From Trichosphaerium sp. ATCC 40318 (Eukaryota > Discosea > Flabellinia > Trichosidae): a stretch of DNA of 64,000 nt. This document shows, piece by piece, positions 23,424 through 36,164 of the stretch. A program made the translations under genes and the position numbers. The notes under the pieces are model-generated. The model was given only the letters and a program-made list of their open reading frames with translations. It had not been told where the DNA came from and searched no databases. The DNA lies in the NCBI GenBank assembly GCA_038496445.1, contig JALMLS010000448.1, positions 62,001 to 126,000 of the forward strand, given 5' to 3'. Positions within the stretch are counted from its first letter, which is position 1. The number at the start of each line of letters is the position of its first letter.

Positions 23424-25348
23424 TGCTAGCCTCGTTATGTTTGTCGACAATAGTCATTGCACAAAGAACCTAATAACGTCCGTAAAACTAAAGATTTTGT
23501 TTTGAGATTTTGACCGTCACTGACTTTTCAGCATTTTCTCACTGAAATATTGCGTCATAATGTGTGACCTTTTTTTAAAAACCATGGTATTAGGTTCGTA
23601 GCCATGTGTAGTTATTGTTTTGGTGAGGTAGGTTTTTTGTGTTATTATTTTAACACTAAAATACACTTTCAGCTTAAACAGCCAGTTCCTGATATGATAT
23701 GTATTTGACATGGTGTTCAGCGCCTTTTCATCATTTTGTAGTTATTTCTTGCATATTTTTAGATACACAAGCATAGTTCGCTTAATGTTCATGGGGGTTG
23801 AATACTTGTGCTACACACAATACTACGAAGAGTTTAAAACTATCACGTGTCAAGGAGTGAAGTCAATTTGATATCAAATTATCAAAAGTTGGAAGTTTTT
23901 TTATGCCGCTTGTTTCACTGCACAGTTATTGCAAACGAAGATATGTAGTATGACAGCGTAATACAGTGAACCAGGAAAATAGTAGTGAGCATAGTTAGCA
24001 ATAAAGAAAACTAGTGAGAGAAAAAGTCGTGTCACCGAGATATGCAAGATCGCTTTCTGGCGCTGCTGCAAGCACGTCCTTGATGTTGTACGTGCGATAA
24101 GCGAAGCACAGCTCACCTGCATGATTGTGAAAAGTGCTCGTACTTATTCACGGCTCGTTGGTAGTGGTTGAGACTACCACCGCTGCCTACAACTTTGGCA
24201 GTATTTAATTGCACCTAGGCAAATATTGCTGAATATTATAATAATCAGCAGGCTAAGGTTGCTCTGAACTGCCAATAACCAAGCTGTGTTTTCATGCTGT
24301 AGCCTAGATTTTTCTTGCTGTAGCCTGGAGTGGGCGGTCACAAGTTAGTGTATAGCGGGCATGGCTAGGGAAAATGATCACAAATCAATATAGCATAAAC
24401 TTACCATGAATAATATGCATGTACTAGAGCGTCTGCTTACTTGGCATCGCACACTAAGGATTTTTAGGTAGTGTGAACCACATAGCGTCACCGAGGATTA
24501 CTTCTCCTTATCTTGCTGTATATTTATCCTGCCCAAGGCTACGTGAGCGAAAGTTAAAACAGTTGAATACTTCATCACATTTTTTTTCAAAATTTGTGTT
24601 GTTCAGTACCAGCGACGATTTAATGGTTAGTAGGTATACGATAGCCTGTTCACCTGATTCTCTTTTATTTTCTACTAGCATTGTAAACAAAAATTGTGCT
24701 GTTGGTAGAAAACCTTACACGTACCTCTGCACGAGCTGTACGAGCTATTTACCTTGGACACAGTTTACTCTCACATTCTTTTTCATCTTCTTCTTCCTCC
24801 CCATCTACGCTATCGTTATAACACCATCCTTAGTGATTTTCTCAAGCGCGATTTTGGCTTTGTATGATCTATGCATATGAGTGAAACGTTAAAATACTTC
24901 ATAATAAAAAACGTAGTTTGCAGCATGAATGTTGTCCTTGGTTCGGAGAAACCCCCTGTTTGCATTTCTGAACGGTAGTGTGTACACCTTCAGACAGATA
25001 GCGTTAGGTCAAGATCAATGCATCAATGTCATCGGAGTATGGAAGAAAACAAGAGGTTACGAGGTACGTGTATGATAGATTTATTTTTTTGCTACTTTTT
25101 TTTGGTATCAACATTTACAAGCTGTCAAATAATCAAAACATTCTTATTTAATCTAATACAACTGTATTTGACTTATCACTAGGTTTCATTCCATTAGGCG
25201 GCTAGAAAAACATGTTAAACAACAAGTACCAACTCTAAAATGATATCGTAAAAAAACTACCAAAAAAAACTACACTGGCACGGTTCAGAGATTATTAAAT
25301 GCTAGTTTGTTTATATTTTTTGCCCCATTAACAGGAAGACACCGAAAA
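23424..25348. other. Long spacer, mostly non-coding
   Basis: Nearly 2 kb between two minus-strand genes. It includes a weak 73-codon frame (listed separately), a short hairpin at 24160-24178 and a 14-bp motif cctcgttatgtttg seen near 23429, with its partner inside the adjacent exon. One open plus-strand frame (24473-24880) lacks an ATG and splice support. I see nothing firm. Confidence 0.4.
23901..24122 (-). CDS. Possible small membrane protein
   Basis: A 73-codon frame with a true ATG at 24122 and a stop at 23901. It contains a hydrophobic stretch (LFLSLVFFIANYAHYY and following residues) that could span a membrane. There is no splice support, no recognised family and no obvious promoter. 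It may be a chance frame. Confidence 0.2.
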   Translation of the reverse strand: MQVSCASLIARTTSRTCLQQRQKAILHISVTRLFLSLVFFIANYAHYYFPGSLYYAVILHIFVCNNCAVKQAA

Positions 25349-27242
25349 TTATAGTCTACTGACGTATTTACATGGTTTAAGTAGCTGTAATTCTAAAAAC
25401 GTTGACATGTTTTCTTTTGTTAATAAATTTCTGCTCGAAAAAAGGTTGAACTTTTATAACTTACTTGAAGGGGTACGTTTGGATTGTAATACATTTGTCC
25501 GCCAGGAAATTGCTGTTGGAATACATTCATCATACTCATATTCTGATACATGTTAAACTGAGCCGGAGTCTGGAAAAGAAAAAAAAAGCAAAATCAGTTT
25601 CCATATTATAATATATAGGCGTATTTATACCATTGGTGGCAACGTTCCATTACCCTGGGGGTGTTGTGGTATTCCTCTAGGATCCTATAGGTTCATCATG
25701 AGGTTCAAGAAGAAAACGAAAAAAGTGAAATTCCAAACAGTATACGCCAGCGTACAGGGAATGTGAAAAGTTTTTTCTTTTTTGGAAAATAAGGAGAATC
25801 AAAATCACGTGATTGTCTTTTCATCGCGTATATGACTTAACCTGAGTCACGTGATTTAATAGTGACGCGATTTCAACTTGAAGTTTGACAAAATAAAAAT
25901 GACATAAAATCCTTCACGTGAAGTTGAAATACAAATAAATTGAGAGTAGGCCCTTAGAATAGCTACAGCTGTCTGTGAAGAAAGAAAAAAGGTTTTTGGC
26001 CAAATTAAATTCTTTTTGTATAACGTACATCTCTTGCGTTCCAGTAACTTCCTTGTGTTTGTGGTTGTGCAGCTGGCTGGTTTGGTTGTGCTGGATTAGG
26101 TTGTGGTTGACCACCTTGAGCTATTTGATTCATCAAGAAATATTGTTTGAATTGATCAAGGACTGTTGGCATATTGTAGTTTCCATAAAGCTGTAGACAT
26201 CGTTGATAATTTAGGTAGTCCTCTTGTGTAGGTGCATTTGGCATGGATCCAGAAGGTAGAGGATCATCACCAGTGAGGTCCATTTCTAACAAGAACAACA
26301 CTGAGAACCATGCACTTGCCGAACAGAAAAAGCCCGAAAAAAAAAACGAGCACGAAAAGTCACAGACTTTTCAGAGACACGTACGTGGAATATCTGCTTG
26401 TTTTTTCTTTCCTCTTGCTTTTAAATCTTTAGTCTTACATGCTGCCTAAAACAAAAAATAAATAAAACGTATCACACGTGACATATAAGCGTTTAAAAAA
26501 AACTTGAAAAAAAAAGTGAACGAAAAAAAAAAAAAATCACTTACCATTTTATTATGTAGTTCAGAAAAGTCAGCCTCCTCATTTAGCGTAACGACTCCAT
26601 TAAAAACGTTACCACCAATAGTAAGTGTAACAACATAAGCATTCACTGTATTACTTGAATCACCTTCATCTCCATCTTTAACTGCATCTTTTGCAGGCTG
26701 TACATGTGGTCCATCAATAACACCTAGAACCATAGACGATCTAAAATAGTTAACTATTAGCAACAATTAACGCCACATAAAAAATGTGCATGTGAATAAA
26801 GGTTTAACGTTAATTTAACGCTTGGTTTAGTACGTAGACGCGAAATCTACCAAATTGGAAGGTTTTGCGTTTGTTTTTACTGCTTTTTTTGTTTTTTGAG
26901 CTTTTTGGTGGAACTTGCGGTGAATCTGTCTAAAACACGTACGCTTCATCCTCTGAATCTGCGGTTGTACGAAATTTGACGTTTGAAAGTTGTGGTGGAG
27001 TCTAAAAAACGAATTTTAACGTTTTACCAATACTACAACAAGCAGAAAATATAATTTTAATGCCTTATTGGCGTTTATGAGTAATTTTAACTTATTTAGA
27101 AGAAGCGTATCACGGGAAGGCATATTCATTGATATGAACGTCATAAATGCTATGGTTGTATGCTTTTGAAACGTACCGATTGACCTTTTCGCGGTTTTTT
27201 AGCTGGAGGGCCTGAATTAGACGGCGACGACCTCTTTGACAT
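25349..27242 (-). CDS. Uncharacterised nuclear-type protein with NLS and Q/P/N-rich C-terminus
   Basis: Starts MSKRSSPSNSG at 27242 with a clear basic nuclear signal (PAKKPRKGQ). Exons follow at about 26999-26942, about 26935-26825, about 26752-26545 (an ordered block, NAYVVTLTIGGNVFNGVVTL), about 26447-26380 (basic: KARGKKKQAD), 26285-26030 (Asn/Tyr/Gln-rich), about 25677-25630 and 25570-25475, and a last exon ending at 25349. The link between the ordered block and the Q/P-rich part was fixed by matching phase across the intron at about 26380-26286. A chromatin or transcription role is inferred from the NLS and composition only. The junction near 26940 cannot be settled: the obvious donor and acceptor are only 13 nt apart. 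Confidence 0.6.
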
Positions 27243-27514
27243 CTGTAGAGGCCTGCTTCGCAAGTAACTCTGAGTTGATGCGACAGATAAACCCGATTGT
27301 GTGAAGCAAAAAAAAGGACTTAAAAAAAAAGCCAATAATTGTCTTAAACATACTTAGCAGACAGCGCTGTTTACACCATAGTATGCGTATACTAAAGCCG
27401 TAGTATAACACGGCCTTGTGGCCATAGTGCTGACTTTGTAAACCAACACACAACTAATACTTTAAGCGATCTATGATTTAGTCAGTTTCTGAGTATCTTG
27501 TCAGTTTTAGTAGT

Positions 27515-28156
27515 TCAAGCGTACTTGCAAAGGTACACAAAACATTCTTGTGATGTCTGCGTAACAACAACCCTCTTGATGGCGTTTGAAACGTTAGAAT
27601 TTCTTAAAAGTTTATCGTTCTTAGGGCGGCTTCTCAGTATCCCGCTGTATCTCCCAAGGTATGTTGAAGAACCATCTCGTTCTTGACAATCTTCCCATAC
27701 AACTACTTTCTTTCCACGATGATAAACAGTGACTTGAAACTGATAGAATCTTCTTGAATAATTCCTCTCTATTTTTTCTTGTCTTGAACCAAGATAAAAC
27801 TTTGTTACTCTTGGACGGATACTTACAGCAAAACTGGACGCTCTCACAAGCGTTAAGGGTATGTACTGAGTTGTCTCTTTTTCTTGATATTGCCGTATGC
27901 GCATGTTAGAGCTAATGCAATGAGGTGGGATAGAGTACAATTCATTCAAAGATACTATGCGTATGACTGAATCTCCATCTATGTCATCTCCTTCAAGATT
28001 GTTTTAGCTTCAAGCAGCCTTAAAGTATTTGTTGCACACACCCATTAAATAAGGTTTTGGGCCAGGTAGTATCATCTTCATGGATGTTAAGTCATTGTTC
28101 AAATACAGTTCGATATCGAAGGGGAACGCAATTTCTTTGTTAAGCTTCATAGGCAT
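27515..28156 (-). CDS. Uncharacterised two-exon protein
   Basis: Exon 1 (28156 to about 28045, start MPMKLNKEIAFPFD) and exon 2 (about 28003 to 27515) join in phase 1 across an intron beginning GTGTGTG. The product is about 195 residues, basic and strand-rich in look, with stretches such as YRRFYQFQVTVYHRGK-like beta segments and a Ser/Arg/Lys C-terminal region. It ends CFVYLCKYA. The sequence resembles a compact beta-sandwich DNA-binding fold in texture only; I cannot name a family. It sits between the nuclear-type gene and the kinase, all on the minus strand. Confidence 0.55.
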
Positions 28157-28736
28157 CACGTTATTTTATAACTGTCATTTTACTGAAACAATGTTTGACT
28201 AACGTGCGTACCAAGTATGACCGGCGAAACGCAAAGTAAAGCGATTCACCTTTTTTTGTTTGAGTGTGACCCCAAACTGACTTCATCTTTGCTAGCAAAG
28301 TATTATTAGCTTTCTAGATTCCACCTTTATACTTGTATACCATTCCAAATTAACGCGCTTGTAAATATATCGTTCAAGCCAGTACAGCAAGACGACAGTC
28401 TCATCATAGAGCTATAAGAATGAAAGAACTCACCTTTTTAAAGCTCAGAAATAAGGTGACATTCTAACGTACTCAAGTATACGAGCAACTCTATTGGTAA
28501 TGCCAGCAACCCTGTAGGCGTATTATATGACTCCATGGCATAATTTGAGATTGACAAAAAGAGAACCGGTTTTGACATTCATTCATTCATGAAAACATTG
28601 ACTTAAAATTTAATTGGACTTGTTACATTTTATACATTTTATTTACATTCTATAGTACAGCCTATCGCCCGTTTTTATGGTACAAATATTTACAACAAAG
28701 GCGATTTATGGTACAAGTAGGTTCATGGGTCTTTTT
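28157..28736. other. Intergenic spacer
   Basis: Between two minus-strand genes. It should hold the 3' end of the kinase gene and the promoter of the next. I see no open frame with splice support. Confidence 0.4.
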
Positions 28737-29931
28737 TTAAGCGAGCGCTTCTCCGCACCACATCCTGAACTCCTTTTTGTTTCGGAGACGAATCTAAAGA
28801 GAAGTGAGTCAAGGCGTCGTTATGATCACGTGATTGAAGTATTTTTTATTTTCCTTTATACGTACCGATAGGAACTCATGTCCAAGTAATTCCTTGGCCG
28901 TAGCGTTAGGACTCATGCAGGTGGAAACGAAATGGCGGAGCTGGTTGTGTGTTTGATAAAGAGTATCAAGCTTCACAAGGGACAAATAGATGATTTCTTT
29001 ATTGAGTTCCCAAGCTTCTTTATCAGTCATATCATCACATGATTTCGTCATAACAGGGAACGAGAGTTTACCTCCGAAAAGAAATTCCATTGCCAAACTA
29101 GTAGGTCCGGTAAGCAAATGAACAATGACGAGAACAAAACAAAAAATGATCGTACCTTCCAACTGATTTACAGTCCGAAGTTAGTGCCCAACCAAATAAT
29201 GGTACGTATTCGTCCATGTACCCAGGAGTTCCACACAGTTCCTTATTGATTACTGTGTTGACGTGAGGCGTTGCAAAACCAAAATCGCATATTTTAATCT
29301 CCCCGTTTGGCATAACCATTATATTTTCTCCTTTGATATCCCGGTGTATTACTGATAGTTTGTGCATGTGTTTAATACCCTTAAGTGTACGCTCTAGAAT
29401 ATAAGCCATGGCGGAAGTACTCATGCCTTTCTTTGCGAGTACATGAGCGTCAAACTTTGCTAGAGGCATAACAACGCATGAGTCAACCAAAGTTTCAAAG
29501 AAACAGTCTACGACTTTGAGGACGTTCTTATGAACACAGTAGTCTTGAATATCTACCTCAAACATCTACAATAAATTCAAGTCAACACGGGTTCATTAAC
29601 GAGAGTCAGAGGCAAGTTGTTAAAACGTACAAGTTCTCCAACGATAGTTTGTTTCTCCTCTAAAGTTACATCGCCAATGAACCTCGCATATTTGATAGCG
29701 ACACTGGTTTTACGGACAGTATCCCTGGCTGAGAAAACGATACCACAACCGCTATTATAAGTTATAAGTAAACTGAAGACTGTATGTTGTGGCGTACCCT
29801 TGGCCTATCATTTTCCATTGTGTAAATTGTTTAACCGGCTGCTCTTGCGGGGCTTTGAGGGCTTTGATGAGACCAAATGCCTTACTTGCTGAGCGCTTTA
29901 CTACTCTTAACATAGGATTTGATGCTTTCAT
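28737..29931 (-). CDS. Protein kinase, STE20/PAK-like, with altered activation-segment end
   Basis: A short kinase of about 330 residues starting MKASNPMLRVVKRSA. The domain shows a Gly loop GQGGCGIVFSA, the ATP lysine in VAIKYA, the catalytic loop HRDIKGENIM (about 29315-29350) and the Mg site DFGFA, so catalytic residues look intact. After CGTPGYM the usual APE is replaced by DEY, and the helix F region reads TSDCKSVG in place of DxWSxG. The C-lobe continues through MEFLFGGKLSFPVM and ends with a short basic tail (stop at 28737). The N-terminal extension of about 40 residues is basic. The STE20/PAK assignment rests on HRDIKGENI and is moderate. The start codon is only 21 bp from that of the divergent gene at 29953. 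Confidence 0.8.
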
Positions 29932-29952
29932 TGTGTATTTAACTTTGTAATA

Positions 29953-30274
29953 ATGAATACTACCGACGAACGTGAAGGTTCCGTGCGAGAAGCATTATCC
30001 AAATTACTACATAGAAAAGGAATAGTTTAGTAAGTGTTTTAAAAAGAACTTCTTCGTTCTCAATGGAGCCTAATACCACTAACTATGGTTCGTTCATTAA
30101 CATATAAGTTACACCTTTTCAAATTTAGGAAAGCTCTTGTTAAGTCCGAAGGAATGGAACACATTGAAGACGAACATATATTTCGGAGTTTTTATTGGGG
30201 ATGCTAAGAAGGGATGTTGTGTGCTAGAACGCCTATGTGGTCTTATTCAGTGCTTTCATATACCGACAGGGTAG
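29953..30274 (+). CDS. Small uncharacterised protein, divergent from kinase
   Basis: Exon 1 (29953-30029, MNTTDEREGSVREALSKLL) ends at GTAAGT. A second exon from 30109 continues in phase (YTFSNLGKLLLSPKEW..., KKGCCVLERLCG) to a stop at 30272-30274. The product is about 80 residues. A neighbouring frame is open from about 30262 to 30402 (AMRLLQCLLPPAAELL), so a further splice may extend the protein. No family recognised. Confidence 0.4.
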
Positions 30275-31124
30275 CGAAAAGGGCCATGAGACTGTTGCAG
30301 TGTTTGCTTCCACCTGCAGCAGAACTGCTCGTACAGAACTGCAATCAGGAGGGAAAGAACTACATATTAGAAAGAGTTTCTGCCAATACTTAACTGACGC
30401 TTATAAGCTTCCAATTTATTGCTAAAGCAGTAAATATTTAGACCCATTTTTAGCAAACTTAGTTTGGTTGTAACGTTTTAACAATCCTGCACTACTTTCG
30501 TCAAAACCGGACAGGTATGTGTGAGCTTTCTTGAAATGTGCTAGTTAATAAATATTCGAGATAAACCGCTAACGCCATACAGGGAAGTTTTCGTGCGCAT
30601 CTTGAACTTGGTAAAGAAGTATAAATTTAAATGAATTACACCGGTACACACTTTCACGCTACAGCTGGGACTTAACAAAATTACAATCAGACCACGGAGA
30701 AATAGTTCAATAAATCCTCCGTTTGCTGTGATATAAGCAATCGTAAACTCTTCAAGTGTTGTGTAATGCAAGTTGTATTATTTGTATACAAACCAAAATG
30801 GAAAATACAGAATTGCACTGTAACTATCACTTTGACACGTGAGAAGATTGGGCGCCTCAAATGTCCTTACAAAGCAAGATATAGTATTTACAGGTGACCA
30901 GCTAGTAAGTAATTCTGTTGTCCTGCCTGTAGTGGTGGGAAAGAAACGGTCCTAATTTCGTACCACTTACTTCCCAGTTGGAAACAATCGCAACTTAATT
31001 GTCATTAAGCTGGGCAAAAGAAGAGTGAGAAGCTCAACGATAGATATGAAGTAGCCAATAGCGCTGGCTTACACAATTTCGCTATTGTAAGACTTATTAG
31101 CCGTGAAATTCACCTAACCACGCT
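30275..31124. other. Intergenic spacer
   Basis: May include a last exon of the small gene at 29953 (to about 30402). The rest has no supported gene. CACGTG occurs near 30836. Confidence 0.4.
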
Positions 31125-34100
31125 ATGGCTGAATCAATAGGCGTCTTTCCGTTAAGGTTGGCGGTTTAGTACAAAAAAGCGTTTATTAACAAAAATGTAG
31201 CTCAAAATCATCGCCTGTGCATCTGTCTGGCTCTAGGGACCTATCAAGAGCTCGTGTACTTTCAATATCAGAAGTGTTAGAAAAAGGGTACAAAAACGTT
31301 CAAATATCTTTGATTCGCTTTAAAAACGTCAACAGTGTCGTACATGAACATGTGGCGTCATTGTTTATTTTCAGTTTACAAAAAACCGGTTCAAGTACAA
31401 GCCAAGGGCTCCATACTGACCTCTAAGCGTAGATCAATCGATGGAGAATTAACACTTGTAAAATCGTTAGTGACAGCTACAGTATTTCGCGATTCTCTTC
31501 AAAATGATCAAACTCCTGTTGTTGATAAGGCAAACAAGAAGACAGTACTTATAAACTGCTTTCTATTGCCTCCCTCTGCAAGGCCACTCACAAAACCAAC
31601 GGAGGACGAGGTACATTACAGCGTAAACGACAACAATGGCATTTGAATACACTTTTTTTTTTGAAGAGTTCTTTTGGTTCATTTTGGAAATTCTCTCTCT
31701 CATAGTTTTATAGCTTCGTATGGCATATGAAATTGCTTTAAGAACGGCGTATTATCAAATAATACCAAAGTATGAAAAGCGTAATGGTAAGTGTTATGAG
31801 TTACATTCGTTTTCTATATCCACCTTTTACTTATTTGTTTTTTGCAGCCAAGAAATTACCTATGAGCGTTGAAGAGCTTCGACGTGCGCTTTCCATTGAG
31901 TTACCGTACGTAACAAAAGTTCTTAGTTATGAAAGTTGTGTTCCAAAGAAGGAACAATGTTCTCATCTTTACCAACGAACCTCTTAATGATTCTAGAGAT
32001 GGTGGTATAGAACAACGTGTACAAAAAGCAGATGGTAGAGGTGTACTTAAAATTCTCGTTGAGAAACAACGAAGTCAGATTGCAAGTAAACCTGGATACA
32101 CATTGAACGACTTTTCGGTACCTATAACAAGAAAAATTAAGTTCAAACGTCACGTGATTTTGCACGTGATTTTTTATTTTATTTTTTTAATCACGGCAAG
32201 TAGTCACCTGAAACATATGCTACTTGGAGAGAGTCAGACGGAACTAGATTGGATAATATATCCAAAAAATTAGCTTCTATGCCAATGAAGGTATCAACGA
32301 AGCAATCAAAGAAGAAAAGGACACTTACAATTCAAATCATGCATGTTGATGGTGTTCAGAGTAGCAGGAAGATTAAATGTATGTACTATTTTCTTTATGG
32401 TTATTGCTTACTTTAATAGCTAAATCTGGTTACTATTGTACCGTTACGCTTGGTCCAGAACATCATAAGACAAAACTTGTCAAGTTATCAAAGAAGCTTG
32501 AATGGCAAGAGACTTTTATTTTTAATGTATCGAAGAGTAATGAAAAATCTCCTCTTGAAATTCGTTTTCGAGAAAGCGGTATGTGTAGTTCAACGCAAAG
32601 TTACTCAACCACTACATTGCATTAATATTTATTCCTATTAGCGTTGATTGATACGATCTCTAAGCTTGGAGAAATCGTCATTAGTGTACGAGTTAACAAT
32701 TTTTTTCTTGTTTTTTTCTTACTGCTTGTTTAAAGGCTTCAAAGTGGAAACGCATGGTTTCTGATAAACCAGATATTCAGCCATTTGAAAAGGAAAAGAA
32801 GAGTAAGAAAGTAAAAGGAAGGTTAATGTTTAGTGTAACGTATGTTGATGCACGCTGCGTTAAAAAAAACTCTTCGCCAAAAAAAGACAACAAAAAAGAA
32901 GAAACTGAAGAACAAGAAGATGGAATAGTATTGGACTATGTACATATTTACGAGTAAGAATATTACTGCAACTAGGTGCCCATCTAACTTGTAGCCTTTT
33001 AAGGATATTATTCGATCGCCTATTTGCGTACTTTAACGAAAAGAAAACAGTTACCCATTTCTCTCCAATGCCAGATGGTTTTTATAGACTTCTTGAAGAT
33101 GTCGCAGCTCTTTATGGCATTGACCAAGCTCAAACATGTCTGACGTATGTATAACTAAACTAAATCGTTTTTTTTAATTCGCTGACTTGACTTATAAAGG
33201 TACATGGAGGCACTCATGCGTCATGATGGTGGAGCAACATTAAAGTTAAAACTAGTAAAATTTTTATTAAAGTCATTGCTGGAAGTTACGATACACACTA
33301 AAAACCAGGAAGAGAGGTTGAAAGGTGAGTAGATATTTATAAAAACTAAGAAATCCAATTACTGATGATAAAAAATAAGGTGTTGTTTCAGAAGTGGCAA
33401 GGTATTGTACTTCTGCTATTACAAACTTTACATCTTTTTTCCCTGATAATGAACCCAAACATGCGTTTCCTTCTGTCCTTAAAATATACTATTCTCTTGA
33501 TATCGGTGAAGATACACATGCTGAGAAGATTGTTGAGTTATTAACGGCACGTGAAAAGTCAAGAATAACACGTGAATAACACATTACTAATAAAAAAATA
33601 GAAACAAGCTGAGAAAACTTTTGAAAAGTTGGTAGCGACTAATATGCCTCTTTACCAGCTTGATACAATATTGACACCAGAAGGATTAGTCAATCTAGTA
33701 ATTTATTTAACAAGAAAGGTTATGGCCCTTAAATGTTTCAAGGACGTATTCCCTGAGTATGTCAAAACAATTCTCTTCTTTTTTTTTTTCGTTCCTTTTT
33801 TTTTTTCATTTTGGTGTTTAATCGTTTATTCTTTTTAAGGGAAACAAATATGCCTTTGGAAATGGTTAATATATATGCTAAATTATTACGTGAGTTGCTA
33901 TCTACTTTTTTCGAAAACTGGGTGACAGCAGATCCTGATGACATTGTCAAAATTCTGGAACTATTCAAAATCTTGCAAAAATACCTGAACGAATGGCTCT
34001 ATTTTGTTGAGTACGACAGCACCCTTGCATCAACTCTTATTAAAAAATACTAATATTTTAACACCAGTATTGACAAATCAATAAATTTATGCGAGCTGTC

Positions 34101-35826
34101 AGGACGTTATATCACAAAATGGATAAACACTTTTGGTGAAGAACTACAGGAATTCGCAACACACTCTTGCGAAAAAGCAAAGGTACCTTTCCTGGTTCAG
34201 CACAAATCACTTGCCTTTTTGCCCTTGGCTACACCATTCATCCAACGCAAATCAAGTCTTGACCTAGGATGAGGAAGCTCAAATTAAATTTGGATACTTA
34301 GATGTTTTTAGTAGTGTTTTTGTTTTGCTGCCTTTGTTTTTGTTAACACTTTTTCTTAGTGGTCGCCTATATCATGGGAAGTACCATTTTGTAAGAACCT
34401 ATTAGAGTTTTTAAAATGTGTGACTATTTCGCTTGATTTTCTTAAAGACTTATTAAAGCATTGGAACCATCCATCAGCATTTCAGTTCATAAATACCTTC
34501 GCTCAAGTAAGTAATAACACGCCCTTTTGCACTGATTTTGTTGTCTATTAACAATTTGATGTAGACAATTGGAACCGCATTGTCATTCTATGTGGAACGT
34601 GTTGTAAAAGAGCTTGATAATGAGATTGACGCCGATGTTGATACAATTGAAGTTTTTAAAACAGCGGTACACAAATCTCTTTTTTTCTTACTTTTTTACT
34701 GTTTTTTTTTGTTTGTTTGCTTTTGTGTTTATTGTCTGTAGGTACCTCTCCCTAAGATGACAGAACAAATGACTATAAAGTTGAATACTATTCATGCTTG
34801 TAAAGAATACTTAAAAAACATTTTGGAGAGTATATTTGATGCTATAGCTGTTGTAAAACATCTTGAAACAGCAGAAGATTTATCAAGTGATTTGGCACGT
34901 GTTAGTTGTGATGATTTTGTGAAAAAGTTTTCTGATTACTTTGATTGGATAAATACTGCAGAGAAGAAAGCATATGATAGTATTGGTTCGAAGGTAATTC
35001 CAAATTTTTACTTCTAAACTAAAACCAGTTTCTTTCATTTTCTTACTTTTTTCTTACTAGCTTCATGAAATATACAAGGCTTATATATGCCCTTTCATTG
35101 GTGTATCGCAGGTAAAAATATTCCATATGAATAACGAACTTACTTTGGCAACAGAAAGGGCGGCACTATGTCAATATTTTAAAGAACAAGCCATCGATGA
35201 AGCAAAAGATGATTCATATGTTTAAAAGTTCAGCATCAAACGTTTTAGAGAATATGGACGATCAAGATCATTTTATTCCTCTTATGAAGTTATTCGATAC
35301 TCACTTTGATGAAATGAGTAGACACGGGTTTAACGACGTTATAGAAAGTACCTTGAGTAAGTACTGGGAGGAGATATTAAAGGTACTGATTAAAACATTT
35401 TCCAAAAAAACGCAATGTTTTTGTTAATTTGACCACTTTGTTTAGATTGTAATGACTATTCTTCTACCTCTGGACCATCCTAGGGAATCTTTGACTACAA
35501 AACAAATAGGCAGAGCAGTTGAGATAACAAAGGCATTCAGAGGTACGACAAATTTTCTATTTCAAATCAAACTTAAAAAGAAAATTCTTCTGATCTCGTT
35601 TGTAGTGTATGTCTATGCTGAGGGTAAGGGATTGGCTTCATATGGATTGGATGCATCCCTAGAACACTTGGAGAAAATTGTACAGTTATTACAATCAGAT
35701 ACAGCATCGATAATATTCCAACACAGAGACGCCCCTGATCAACTTAAAAGCCAATACTTAGATATACTATCTTTAAGAACTGATGATCAAGAAGCATGCG
35801 ATTACTGTAATATTTTTGCAAAATAA
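31125..35826 (+). CDS. C2 and MUN-domain (Munc13/UNC13-like) exocytosis factor
   Basis: A large protein in about 20 exons starting MAESIGVFPL. Its middle holds a C2 domain (about 32300-32690): SGYYCTVTLGPEHHKT, then LEWQETFIFNV, the usual C2 strands. After a Lys-rich loop (about 32780-32910) comes a long alpha-helical MUN region with the family's markers, for example FYRLLEDVAALYGIDQAQ, PLEMVNIYAKLLRELL and VPLPKMTEQMTIKLNTIHAC (about 34740-34800). It ends DYCNIFAK. MUN proteins prime SNARE-mediated membrane fusion; in a unicellular host this would be regulated secretion (inference). The N-terminal quarter is Ser/Lys-rich and unassigned. Splice junctions near 31330-31380 and 31905-31940 are uncertain. 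Calcium-binding Asp residues of the C2 loops are not evident. Confidence 0.78.
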
Positions 35827-36164
35827 ATGTGTTGGAATCTACCTGTGTTGTACTTTGGCGCAAAAAAAATAACATGAACTGACTTAGAAATGCTTGAAAA
35901 AAAACAACATTACTCTGTTTGTAATGGCTATACTTATTGAGTGCTCTGTGAATATTACCATATTGGGCGGCACGCAAGTGTTTGCAGAGCTCACAGAGTA
36001 ACCAAGTCGTGCTGTATGAAGTATTGTATCTAATTCTGCAACAATCGAATCACTGCTTCTTACTACGTCAATTGAAACTCAATTTATGACTGTATGTACT
36101 GTTCTGTGGATGCTGAAGTTTCAATTTATTCTTAGCTTTTTTTGTTTGTACAAACAGAGGTTAT
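35827..36164. other. Convergent 3' spacer
   Basis: A spacer between two gene ends. AATAAA overlaps the left stop codon at 35822-35827. No gene seen. Confidence 0.5.

Noticed and set aside
24160-24178. Short hairpin ggtagt...actacc
   Set aside because: A 6-bp stem is expected by chance in this length of sequence.
24473-24880. Open plus-strand frame with a hydrophobic end
   Set aside because: It begins with GTG rather than ATG and has no matching splice signals; possibly a remnant.
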